Of a DNA stretch of 64,000 bases, positions 45,057-52,654 are shown in pieces. A program made the position numbers and the translations under genes. Each line of letters starts with the position of its first letter. Within the stretch, counting starts at the first letter, position 1. Source of the stretch: Mesobacillus maritimus (GTDB taxonomy: Bacteria > Bacillota > Bacilli > Bacillales > Cytobacillaceae); assembly GCF_019749255.1 (NCBI RefSeq), contig NZ_JACWFH010000008.1, positions 415,937-479,936 on the forward strand, in the 5' to 3' direction. The notes under the pieces were generated by a model. The model was not told the origin of the DNA. It saw only the letters and a list, made by a program, of their open reading frames with translations, and made no database searches.

Positions 45057-46682
45057 ATGCATGGACTTGACACAAGTTTCTATAAAGAAATTTTTGAACA
45101 AATTGATACGGGTGCAATAATTACTGATAAAAATAGAGTTGTGGTTAGTGTTAATTCGGCATTTTTGACTTTAAGTGGATACAAGGGAAAAGAAGTATGT
45201 GGATTTTCAATTGATAACTTTATAGACGGGTATCAATTTCATGAAAGAAATTGGCGAAAAAATATTATTTTAAAAAAGAAAAATCACGTAAAAATTTCAC
45301 AATGGCTACTACTAAACCAAATTAATACTGGATCTGCTGAGAATGATCCCTTTTATATTTGGGTTATGACAGATTTTCAAATTTGCGGTTTGGACCCACT
45401 GACAAAACTTCCTAATCGTTTTTTATTTAATCAGAAATTAAATGAAACAATTGAACAAGCTAGAGAAGAGAGTGGCACCTTTGCTATTTTGTTCATTGAT
45501 TTAGACCGCTTTAAATTCATCAATGATACGCTTGGTCATGCAGCTGGAGACCAATTGCTACTAGAAAGTACACTTCGTATCCAAGACGTAATTGGTAGTC
45601 AGCATATACTTGCGAGAATGGGTGGAGATGAATTTGTTTGTGTCCTTACTAATCTTAAAACTGAAGTTGAAGCCGAATATTGGGCTAGAAAGGTGATAAA
45701 AGCTTTTTCTACGCCCTTTTTATTAAAAGAGATGGAGTTTTATATTTCAACTAGTATCGGGATAAGTGTGTACCCATATGACGGAGATGATGGGGATACA
45801 CTTATTAGTAATGCCGATTCGGCAATGTATCGGGCGAAGAAGAAGGGAAGAAACCGGTATGAAAATGCAAAAGTAGAAATGAATGCTGGTGGATTTGAAA
45901 AATTCCTCATTGAGAATCATTTGCATAAAGCAATTGAAAACAACGAACTCATTCTATACTTCCAACCACAAATTAATTTAAGCTCTAATAAAGTCCTTTC
46001 TTTCGAGGCTTTAATACGTTGGAATCATCCGGATTTTGGATTAATTTCACCGGGGGATTTCATTCCCATAGCTGAAGAAACAGGGTTGATATTGCCAATA
46101 GGCGATTGGGTTTTAAAGGAGGCATGTTTAAAGATGCGAGAATGGCAAAATGCTGGCTATTCTCCAGTGAGAGTAGCAGTAAATTTATCAGCTGGGCAAT
46201 TTTTGCAAAATGATTTTGTTCACAAGGTAAAGAACATTCTAGGTGAAACACTCATTGATCCAGCTTGTTTAGAATTAGAGATTACTGAAAATATGGTGAT
46301 GCATGATGTTAATCAAGCAATTAAGTCTTTAATGGAATTAAAAAAACTGGGTGTTCAAATCTCTATAGATGACTTTGGGACGGGGTATTCTTCTTTAAAT
46401 TATTTAAAAGAGTTCCCGATTGACACATTAAAGATTGATCGGTCCTTTATTTGTGACCTTGATACAAATTCCAGTAGCGTTGCATTAACTAGAGCAATCA
46501 CAAACCTTGCACATGATTTAAATTTAAAGGTAGTCGCTGAAGGGGTTGAAAATCTAGAACAACTTACTATCGTTAAGCAACAATCATGTGATGCTGTTCA
46601 AGGATATTATTTTAGTAAACCAATTGATGATACAAACGTACTTCAGTTTCTTAAAAAGGAGCATAATAAATTTACAGTATAA
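45057..46682 (+). CDS. PAS-GGDEF-EAL cyclic-di-GMP protein
   Basis: Bifunctional-type second-messenger protein of 541 aa. A PAS domain (about 8-105) senses an input, then GGDEF (motif GGDEF at 189-193) and EAL (EAL at 317-319, with DDFGTGYSSL and Glu in ELEITE intact) follow. Both catalytic motif sets look intact, but the inhibitory RxxD site before GGDEF is absent (GSQH). It has no membrane segment. A GGGGTG site precedes ATG 45057. Which activity dominates cannot be read from sequence. Confidence 0.92.
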   Translation: MHGLDTSFYKEIFEQIDTGAIITDKNRVVVSVNSAFLTLSGYKGKEVCGFSIDNFIDGYQFHERNWRKNIILKKKNHVKISQWLLLNQINTGSAENDPFYIWVMTDFQICGLDPLTKLPNRFLFNQKLNETIEQAREESGTFAILFIDLDRFKFINDTLGHAAGDQLLLESTLRIQDVIGSQHILARMGGDEFVCVLTNLKTEVEAEYWARKVIKAFSTPFLLKEMEFYISTSIGISVYPYDGDDGDTLISNADSAMYRAKKKGRNRYENAKVEMNAGGFEKFLIENHLHKAIENNELILYFQPQINLSSNKVLSFEALIRWNHPDFGLISPGDFIPIAEETGLILPIGDWVLKEACLKMREWQNAGYSPVRVAVNLSAGQFLQNDFVHKVKNILGETLIDPACLELEITENMVMHDVNQAIKSLMELKKLGVQISIDDFGTGYSSLNYLKEFPIDTLKIDRSFICDLDTNSSSVALTRAITNLAHDLNLKVVAEGVENLEQLTIVKQQSCDAVQGYYFSKPIDDTNVLQFLKKEHNKFTV

Positions 46683-46775
46683 GTCGGAGTGTTGTTTAGG
46701 AGCAGGATTATAAATTAGGATGGGCGAAACTTTATAGAGGAAGAGTCCTAAAGAGTTCTAAAGGGAGGAAATAGT

Positions 46776-47087
46776 ATGTTAATGGTCACTACAGATTCTG
46801 TAGCAAATAAAAAGATTGTTGAGGTAAGAGGTGTAGTCACAAGTAGCATTGTGCAATCAAGAAATATTGGAAAAGATCTTCTTTCTGGGCTTAAGTCGAT
46901 TGTGGGTGGAGAGTTGAAAAGCTATACAGAAATGCTAGAGGATTCTAAAACAACGGTTAAAACGCGACTGATTCAACAAGCGGAACAAGTTGGTGCAAAT
47001 GCAATTGTTGGTCTCCGACTAGAGCTTTCAGCAGGTCAGGGCACTTCCGAATTAATTGGTTATGGCACTGCGGTTGTGCTTGAATAA
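46776..47087 (+). CDS. YbjQ/DUF74 family protein
   Basis: Homologue of the small YbjQ family, 103 aa, known as pentameric putative metal-binding proteins. Hallmarks are VRGVVTSSIVQSRNIGKD (about 18-35) and the later GANAIVGLRLEL. A strong AAGGGAGGAAATA site precedes ATG 46776. It is the last gene before a terminator. The biological role is not known. Confidence 0.88.
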   Translation: MLMVTTDSVANKKIVEVRGVVTSSIVQSRNIGKDLLSGLKSIVGGELKSYTEMLEDSKTTVKTRLIQQAEQVGANAIVGLRLELSAGQGTSELIGYGTAVVLE

Positions 47088-47116
47088 CTGAAAAAATACT
47101 GTTTAAAGTAGAAAAG

Positions 47117-47149
47117 ACAGAGCTAGGTTGTTTCTAGCTCTGTTTTTTA
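47117..47149 (+). terminator. Terminator after the YbjQ gene
   Basis: ACAGAGCTAG (47117-47126) pairs with CTAGCTCTGT (47134-47143), followed by TTTTTAT. Confidence 0.9.
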
Positions 47150-47244
47150 TTACGATGGCTACTATTGGAGACTTTCAGTGTTTCTTATTTTATTTACAAT
47201 ATTAATTATATTAAAATTATGTTCTAAATATTCGATAAATTATA

Positions 47245-47273
47245 TTGCACTCATTTGATCATCATTGTATAAT
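47245..47273 (+). promoter_or_regulatory. Sigma-A promoter of the non-coding RNA
   Basis: TTGCAC (47245-47250), a 17-base spacer and a perfect TATAAT (47268-47273). Transcription should start near 47280, where no reading frame begins. Confidence 0.75.
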
Positions 47274-47279
47274 TTTAGT

Positions 47280-47433
47280 AGTAGCCGAATGCATCTAAAG
47301 AGTTAGCCCTCTTAGGATCCGTAAAAGGCGATATTAAGCGTTTTCAAATCAGAATAACTTGATTTTAAACTGTCTAGTCTGAGAACACAGACAAGAGCCG
47401 GTTGCATTTTCCGTGCAACTGGCTTTATTTTTT
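47280..47433 (+). ncRNA. Candidate structured leader or small RNA
   Basis: About 150 nt from a good promoter to a strong terminator (AGCCGGTTGCA 47396-47406 with TGCAACTGGCT 47414-47424, then TTATTTTTT). Internal hairpins are AAGAG/CTCTT (47298-47313), AAATCA/TGATTT (47346-47365) and GTCTG/CAGAC (47377-47392). No frame with a ribosome binding site lies inside. It precedes an acyl-CoA dehydrogenase gene by about 85 bases, so it could be a terminating riboswitch or an independent small RNA. I do not recognise a known class. Confidence 0.6.
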
Positions 47434-47516
47434 AAGTTCTGTTACATAGGGTTGTTGTTTTACTGAAATCAATATACATGTTTAACAGAGCTAATTTTAA
47501 AAAGGGAGATGGGGAA

Positions 47517-48731
47517 ATGTTAAATTTTAATTTAAGTGATGAGCAACTAGCGGTTCAGAAAATGGTAAAGGAATTTGTAGATAATGAGATTAATCCTTAT
47601 ATTCGGGAATGGGATGAAAAGGGACATTTTGAATCATCTATTTTAAATCGACTTGCGGATCTAGGTTTAATGGGGGTATGTATTCCTGAGGAGTACGGTG
47701 GAAGCGGTATGGATTATAATACGCTAGCGATTGTTTGTGAAGAACTTGAGCGTGGCGATACTGCATTCCGAACAGCTGTTTCAGTTCATACTGGGTTAAA
47801 TAGCATGACACTTCTTCAATGGGGCTCTGAGGGACAAAAGCAAAAATACCTAGTGCCACAGGCTAAAGGATTAAAGGTTGGTGCATTCGGGTTGACTGAG
47901 CCAAATGCTGGTTCCGATGTTGCAGCCATGCAAACTTCTGCCGTGCTTGACGGTGATCACTACATACTGAACGGTCAGAAGACTTGGATATCTCTTTGTG
48001 ATTATGCTGACCATTTCCTTGTATTTGCTTACACAGATAAGAGCAAAAAACACCACGGAATTTCTGCTTTTATCGTTGAACGGACAATGGAAGGGTTCTC
48101 CTCAAAGGCAATAAAAGGGAAGTTAGGAATTCGTGCCGGCAATACTGGGGAACTGTTCTTTGACAATGTGCGGGTACCAAAAGAGAACCTACTTGGTCAA
48201 GAAGGGGAAGGCTTCAAAATTGCGATGTCTGCACTAGATAATGGCCGGTTTACTGTTGCTGCTGGAGCAGTTGGTCAAATTCGTGCGGCTATGGAAGAAA
48301 GTATAAAATACTGTCATGAGCGGAAGACGTTTGGTAAAGAGATTGGGAAACATCAGTTGGTTCAACAGATGCTCGCGAAAATGGAAGCGGGATATCAAAT
48401 GTCAAGATTGCTTGTGTTCCGTGCAGGCTGCCTGAAGAATGAAGGCAAACGCAATACTCGTGAAACGTCTTTGGCAAAATGGCAGGCTTGTGATTTTGCG
48501 AATGAAGCGGCAAATGACGCTGTTCAAATTCATGGAGCATATGGCTTTTCAAATGAATACCCGGTTGAGAGATTTTTGCGTAATTCAAAGGCTCCGGTTA
48601 TTTATGAAGGAACAAGGGAAATTCACACTGTAATGCAGGCTGAATACTTATTAGGATACAGAGAAGATAAGCCACTAAGTAATCCCCTTCCAGCTTGGCC
48701 ATATGAGCAGAAAGAAACTGTTAAGAGCTAA
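47517..48731 (+). CDS. Acyl-CoA dehydrogenase
   Basis: FAD-dependent acyl-CoA dehydrogenase of 404 aa. The FAD/substrate segment GAFGLTEPNAGSDVAAM lies near residue 122, the RKTFGKEIGKHQ loop follows, and the catalytic Glu is in VIYEGTREIH near residue 379. It introduces a double bond into an acyl-CoA and passes electrons to ETF (etfBA lies 10 kb downstream). ATG 47517 follows AAAGGGAGATGGGG; a longer frame from 47478 would include that site. It differs from the two closely related dehydrogenases further on. Confidence 0.92.
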   Translation: MLNFNLSDEQLAVQKMVKEFVDNEINPYIREWDEKGHFESSILNRLADLGLMGVCIPEEYGGSGMDYNTLAIVCEELERGDTAFRTAVSVHTGLNSMTLLQWGSEGQKQKYLVPQAKGLKVGAFGLTEPNAGSDVAAMQTSAVLDGDHYILNGQKTWISLCDYADHFLVFAYTDKSKKHHGISAFIVERTMEGFSSKAIKGKLGIRAGNTGELFFDNVRVPKENLLGQEGEGFKIAMSALDNGRFTVAAGAVGQIRAAMEESIKYCHERKTFGKEIGKHQLVQQMLAKMEAGYQMSRLLVFRAGCLKNEGKRNTRETSLAKWQACDFANEAANDAVQIHGAYGFSNEYPVERFLRNSKAPVIYEGTREIHTVMQAEYLLGYREDKPLSNPLPAWPYEQKETVKS

Positions 48732-48787
48732 CTAGGCTTTATCGAAATCTTTTTTTAGCAGGATTCTGCCACCTTAAACACGAATAA

Positions 48788-48804
48788 TTGTACTAATCGT
48801 ACAA
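48788..48804. promoter_or_regulatory. Perfect palindrome upstream of the DUF3870-like gene
   Basis: TTGTAC-TAATC-GTACAA, 6-bp arms with a 5-base centre, lies directly before the ribosome binding site of the next gene. It looks like a dimeric (TetR-like) repressor site, though no such repressor gene is in the window. Confidence 0.5.
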
Positions 48805-48818
48805 AGAGGTGAAGACAG

Positions 48819-49133
48819 ATGGCAGAAACGATGTTTGTAGCGGGTCACTCAAGGCTACCAGCTGGAATGGCAGCGAAGAACGTTTATGAGACACTAACCA
48901 TTACGGTTGAGTTAGAGAGGAAGTATGGGGTGATTCTTGAAGCATCCTGTACTCTTGCGACCGAACATGGACGTGATTTTATAGGAAGATTATTACGAGG
49001 ACACAGTATTCTCCATGGTGTCGATGACCTGGTAGAAGAGGTAAAGCAAAATTATTATGGGAAAGCGACCAATGCGATCACAGCGGCATTGGCGGATCTC
49101 CATTACCAATTTCAACAAATAAAATTAAAATAA
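48819..49133 (+). CDS. DUF3870-like protein
   Basis: Small soluble protein of 104 aa that resembles DUF3870, a family found beside sigma-54 regulators and acyl-CoA or amino-acid catabolic genes. It begins MAETMFVAGHSRLPAGMAAK and has a LRGHSILHGVDDLVEEV helix. AAAGAGGTGAAG precedes ATG 48819. It follows the acyl-CoA dehydrogenase and precedes the activator gene; it has no motif that reveals an activity. Confidence 0.75.
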   Translation: MAETMFVAGHSRLPAGMAAKNVYETLTITVELERKYGVILEASCTLATEHGRDFIGRLLRGHSILHGVDDLVEEVKQNYYGKATNAITAALADLHYQFQQIKLK

Positions 49134-49163
49134 TTATCTGCTAGCCTATAATGATGTAGGTAG

Positions 49164-49213
49164 ACCCGGTATCGCTTTTTGAAAAACAGAAAGCTGCCGG
49201 GTTTCTTTTTTTT
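49164..49213 (+). terminator. Terminator after the DUF3870-like gene
   Basis: ACCCGG (49164-49169) pairs with CCGGGT (49197-49202) with an inner GCTTT/AAAGC stem, followed by TTCTTTTTTTT. Confidence 0.85.
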
Positions 49214-49360
49214 AGAACAGTTTTTCCTCTAATCTCTCCCAAGTAAAATATGTTGAACAACCAAATCACCACCCTCCTATTGGTCAAGTTGAAAAAGTGG
49301 AGAGGGTTTTTAAGCAGTTAAAAGAATATATACTATAGAACTTTTTTTTGAGGTGATTTC

Positions 49361-51046
49361 ATGGAGGCAGTTTTGACTGATAATCTCCCGTTTTCTTTAT
49401 TTGTAGCATCCCGTGAAGGTGTCATACGTTATAGCAATGAGGTTTTGCTTCAATATCTGCCAAACTCTAAAACAATTTATAATCATCATATAAAGGATGT
49501 TTTCTCTAGTTGGGAAGAGTTGCGAGGAGGAAAGATTATTTATGCATCCTGCCAAGGGAAGAATTGCATCTTTATTAAAGATCAGTTTGCAGATTCAGAA
49601 GATTTTGCCTACATAGGAACATTTTCATCAGAATTAACCTCGCTCGTCCAGGAGTTGGAAGAGGCTAGGAGAGTAAATCGCGAATTAGATGCCATTATAG
49701 AAAATTCCTATGATGGAATCTATATAACGGATAAAGACGGAGTTACAGTGAAAACAAATTCAGCAATTGAGCGTCTCACTGGTATTCCAAAACAATACTA
49801 TAAAGGTAAAAAAGTTGATGACCTAATGAAACGAGGCATTTTAAAAAATTCGGTCACTCATCGAGTACTTGAAAAAAAACGTGCCGTATCTTTGGTTCAA
49901 GAAAATTATCTAGGGCGAGAAACGCTTTTAACGGGAAATCCTGTTTTTAATGATAAAGGGGAAATTGAGAGTATTGTTACAAATATTCGTGATTTATCCG
50001 AGCTAAATGAGCTACAGGTTGCGCTGAGTAAGGCGAATCAATTAAATGATAGCTATAAAAAAGAAATTGAACGCCTTAAAGGCAAATCGGTGCGTCCACA
50101 TGGAGTTATTATACGAAGTGATTCGATGAAACGGATTTATGACTCTGCATTAAGAGTAGCCAACGTGGATGCCACAGTTCTTATACTTGGGGAGACAGGG
50201 ACCGGGAAAGATGTCTTAGCTCGTTTTATCTATGAAAATAGTGAAAGAAGTCGCACCGGTGATTTTATCAAAATCAATTGTGGGGCTATACCACCTGATT
50301 TACTAGAATCAGAATTATTTGGGTATGTATCCGGAGCTTTCACTGGAGCGAATGCTAAAGGAAAACCTGGAATGTTCGAGCTTGCCAATGAGGGAGTATT
50401 ATTTTTAGACGAAGTTGGAGAACTACCGTTACATCTACAAGTAAAGTTACTTCGAGTGATTCAGGAAAGAGAAGTCCAACGCCTTGGAGGTACCAAACCT
50501 CTAAAATTGAATGTTCGAATTATTGCTGCAACCAATAGGAATTTAAAAGAAATGGTTACAATGGGTGAGTTTCGGGAAGATTTATTTTATCGCCTTAACG
50601 TGGTTCCAATCGCAATACCGCGTCTTGCGGAGAGAAAAGATGATATTTTGCCTCTCGTAACCTATTATTTCACTGTGATGAATACGAAGTATAACAAGAA
50701 AAAGAGTTCATCCTCAAGCCTGAATGATTTTTTCTACCAATATAGCTGGCCAGGAAATGTAAGAGAGTTGGCTAATTTGATTGAGCGGTTGACTCTTGTA
50801 ACAGAAGCAGAGGAACTGAAGGTTGAGCATTTGCCTGCTGAATATCGTGAATCAAAAGAGGTCGCCCTTGAAGTGAATGAATTGATGTCCTTGAAAGAAG
50901 CGGGTGAATTTGCTGAAAGAAAAATTCTCCAACTGGCATTAAAGACATATACGAATACGTACGAACTAGCAAAAGCACTTAAAACCAGTCAGCCAACAAT
51001 TGTGAGGAAATTAAAAAAATATAAATTAAATACTCATGATGCGTAA
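49361..51046 (+). CDS. Sigma-54-dependent activator of the acyl-CoA operon
   Basis: Bacterial enhancer-binding protein of 561 aa. Two N-terminal sensory regions (a divergent one about 8-95 and a PAS about 108-215) precede the AAA+ domain with Walker A GETGTGKD (277-284), a fully canonical GAFTGA loop (325-330) and Walker B VLFLDE (346-351). A FIS-type HTH ends the protein (about 535-558). A consensus -24/-12 promoter with upstream repeats lies 214 bases downstream, making the following catabolic operon its likely target. GAGGTGATTT precedes ATG 49361; a terminator separates it from the operon. Confidence 0.95.
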   Translation: MEAVLTDNLPFSLFVASREGVIRYSNEVLLQYLPNSKTIYNHHIKDVFSSWEELRGGKIIYASCQGKNCIFIKDQFADSEDFAYIGTFSSELTSLVQELEEARRVNRELDAIIENSYDGIYITDKDGVTVKTNSAIERLTGIPKQYYKGKKVDDLMKRGILKNSVTHRVLEKKRAVSLVQENYLGRETLLTGNPVFNDKGEIESIVTNIRDLSELNELQVALSKANQLNDSYKKEIERLKGKSVRPHGVIIRSDSMKRIYDSALRVANVDATVLILGETGTGKDVLARFIYENSERSRTGDFIKINCGAIPPDLLESELFGYVSGAFTGANAKGKPGMFELANEGVLFLDEVGELPLHLQVKLLRVIQEREVQRLGGTKPLKLNVRIIAATNRNLKEMVTMGEFREDLFYRLNVVPIAIPRLAERKDDILPLVTYYFTVMNTKYNKKKSSSSSLNDFFYQYSWPGNVRELANLIERLTLVTEAEELKVEHLPAEYRESKEVALEVNELMSLKEAGEFAERKILQLALKTYTNTYELAKALKTSQPTIVRKLKKYKLNTHDA

Positions 51047-51048
51047 AC

Positions 51049-51086
51049 AAAAAAACCACTATTTGTAGATGAATAGTGGTTTTTGT
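51049..51086 (+). terminator. Terminator of the second activator gene
   Basis: AAAAACCACTATT (51051-51063) pairs with AATAGTGGTTTTT (51072-51084). Confidence 0.9.
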
Positions 51087-51116
51087 CATTTGATGAGTGA
51101 AATGGCAGCTTATGCG

Positions 51117-51207
51117 ATTCAAAAATGTATCAAATGATTCAAGATTGAATCGGTAAAATCAGGCTAATACTAGGCTTTTATATGAAAAACACGATTCATT
51201 TTTGAAT
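51117..51207. promoter_or_regulatory. Upstream activator sites of the acyl-CoA operon
   Basis: Three copies of ATTCA-N4-TGAAT: ATTCA-AAAA-TGTAT (51117-51130, one mismatch), ATTCA-AGAT-TGAAT (51137-51150) and ATTCA-TTTT-TGAAT (51194-51207). The first two start 20 bases apart, so they lie on one helix face. They are 53-143 bases before the -24 element, where enhancer sites belong. Confidence 0.7.
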
Positions 51208-51259
51208 TAATTAGAATAAATACAAAACTCTAAATATTGTTAGAACGGGGTTTCTAAGT

Positions 51260-51276
51260 TTGGCACGCTTCTTGCA
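51260..51276 (+). promoter_or_regulatory. Sigma-54 (-24/-12) promoter of the acyl-CoA operon
   Basis: TTGGCAC-GCTTC-TTGCA matches the consensus TTGGCAC-N5-TTGCW exactly. The start would be near 51287, about 26 bases before the first gene. Confidence 0.92.
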
Positions 51277-51312
51277 TATTTAATGGTATACGAATTAAAG
51301 GGGGAAATACAT

Positions 51313-52461
51313 ATGTTAGCAACACTTCCACAGGAAATTGAACAAATGAAACAAATGGTGAAGAATTTTGTCGAGAAGGAAGTTGAACCTTTTGCTCAGC
51401 AAATTGAGGATGAGGATCGAATTCCACAGCATTTAATTGAACAGGCGAAGGAATTAGGATTATTTGGAATCAGTATTCCAGAGGAATATGGTGGTATTGG
51501 ATTAAATACAGTTGGGAAAGCGGTTGTCCTTGAACAGTTGGGACGCACGCATAATGGTTTTGTAAGTTTAATTAGTGCCCATACAGGAATTGGAAGCACT
51601 GGCTTAGTTAAATTAGCATCTGACTATTTAAAGCAGAAGTATTTACCAGATATGGCTGCAGGAAGAAAAATTGCAGCGTTTGCACTTTCAGAACCAGGAG
51701 CAGGATCGGATGCAACCAATTTGGCTACTAGAGGTGAAAAGGTTGGAGATAAATGGATCTTAAATGGAACGAAACATTTTATTACGAATGCTCCCGTTGC
51801 TGATGTATTCACCGTATTCGCAATGACAGATAAAGAAAAAGGTGCAAAGGGTGGAATTACAGCATTCCTTGTTGAAAAAGGGTTTCCTGGGTTCACGATT
51901 GGCAAACAAGATAAGAAGATGGGCTTAAAAGGTTCCTATACGGCTCAGTTAATTTTTGAAGATTGCGAGGTTCCAGCGGAGAACGTAATTGGAGAAGTTG
52001 GAATGGGATATATGTCGGCTCTAAAAATACTTGGTGAAGGACGGATTGGACTGGCTGCAAGAGCGGTAGGTTCATGTGATAAATTGATTGAGCTATCTGC
52101 ATCATACGCAAAGGAAAGAATTCAATTTGGTCGCCCAATTGCCGATAATCAAGCCATTCAATGGATGCTAGCAGATATGGCTACAGAAACAGAAGCAGCT
52201 AGAACTCTAACATTAAAGGCAGCTTATATGGTCGATGAAGGTAAGACTGTGATTAAGGAAGCTTCAATGGCAAAATTGTTTGCATCCGAGGTCTTTAATC
52301 GTGTCGCTGATAAAGCCGTTCAAATTCACGGTGGAATGGGATATGTATCTGATTATCCAGTAGAACGTTTTTATCGTGATGCAAGGATCACTAAAATTTA
52401 CGAAGGTACAAACGAAATTCAGCGTTTAATCATTGCTAGAAGAATCTTAGAAGAAAATTAA
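51313..52461 (+). CDS. Acyl-CoA dehydrogenase
   Basis: FAD-dependent acyl-CoA dehydrogenase of 382 aa, short/medium-chain type. FAD and substrate motifs are AAFALSEPGAGSDATNLAT (about residues 117-135) and the catalytic Glu is in KIYEGTNEIQRL near the C-terminus. It is the first gene after the -24/-12 promoter. ATG 51313 follows AAAGGGGGAAA; the longer frame from 51283 would extend into the promoter. It is closely related to the dehydrogenase at 60860 in the same operon. Electrons go to EtfBA. Confidence 0.95.
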   Translation: MLATLPQEIEQMKQMVKNFVEKEVEPFAQQIEDEDRIPQHLIEQAKELGLFGISIPEEYGGIGLNTVGKAVVLEQLGRTHNGFVSLISAHTGIGSTGLVKLASDYLKQKYLPDMAAGRKIAAFALSEPGAGSDATNLATRGEKVGDKWILNGTKHFITNAPVADVFTVFAMTDKEKGAKGGITAFLVEKGFPGFTIGKQDKKMGLKGSYTAQLIFEDCEVPAENVIGEVGMGYMSALKILGEGRIGLAARAVGSCDKLIELSASYAKERIQFGRPIADNQAIQWMLADMATETEAARTLTLKAAYMVDEGKTVIKEASMAKLFASEVFNRVADKAVQIHGGMGYVSDYPVERFYRDARITKIYEGTNEIQRLIIARRILEEN

Positions 52462-52522
52462 AATTAGGTTAAGAGAAGGCTACAAAACGGAGGATTTAAT
52501 AGAGAGAAATAGAGCGGTTGTT

Positions 52523-52605
52523 CTTTCAGCCGAAGGCAGAGGGTGAGTCCTTTTCTTAGCCAGTCCAGTTATAAATTTTCCTAGGACAGGTGCCTCGGCA
52601 GAAGG
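52523..52605 (+). ncRNA. Structured intercistronic RNA element
   Basis: CTTTC (52523-52527) and GCCGAAGGCA (52529-52538) pair across 50 bases with TGCCTCGGC (52591-52599) and GAAGG (52601-52605), with one bulged A and one A-A mismatch. GTCC (52547-52550) with GGAC (52584-52587) continues the helix inside. The ~190-base gap before the TRAP gene has no frame with a ribosome binding site. It could control RNA processing or permease translation. Confidence 0.45.
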
Positions 52606-52654
52606 TGCAGTACATAAATAGGGACTCTCGATCAGATACAAAGGAGGGAAGAGT

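Noticed and set aside
47280-47433. Known riboswitch classes (SAM, purine, c-di-GMP, ydaO, M-box) for this RNA
   Set aside because: None of the conserved cores I know could be matched, so it is reported only as an unclassified candidate.
52462-52654. T-box or known riboswitch in the gap before the TRAP gene
   Set aside because: No T-box sequence (AGGGTGG..CCGCG) or known riboswitch core is seen; only the unnamed long-range stem was kept.
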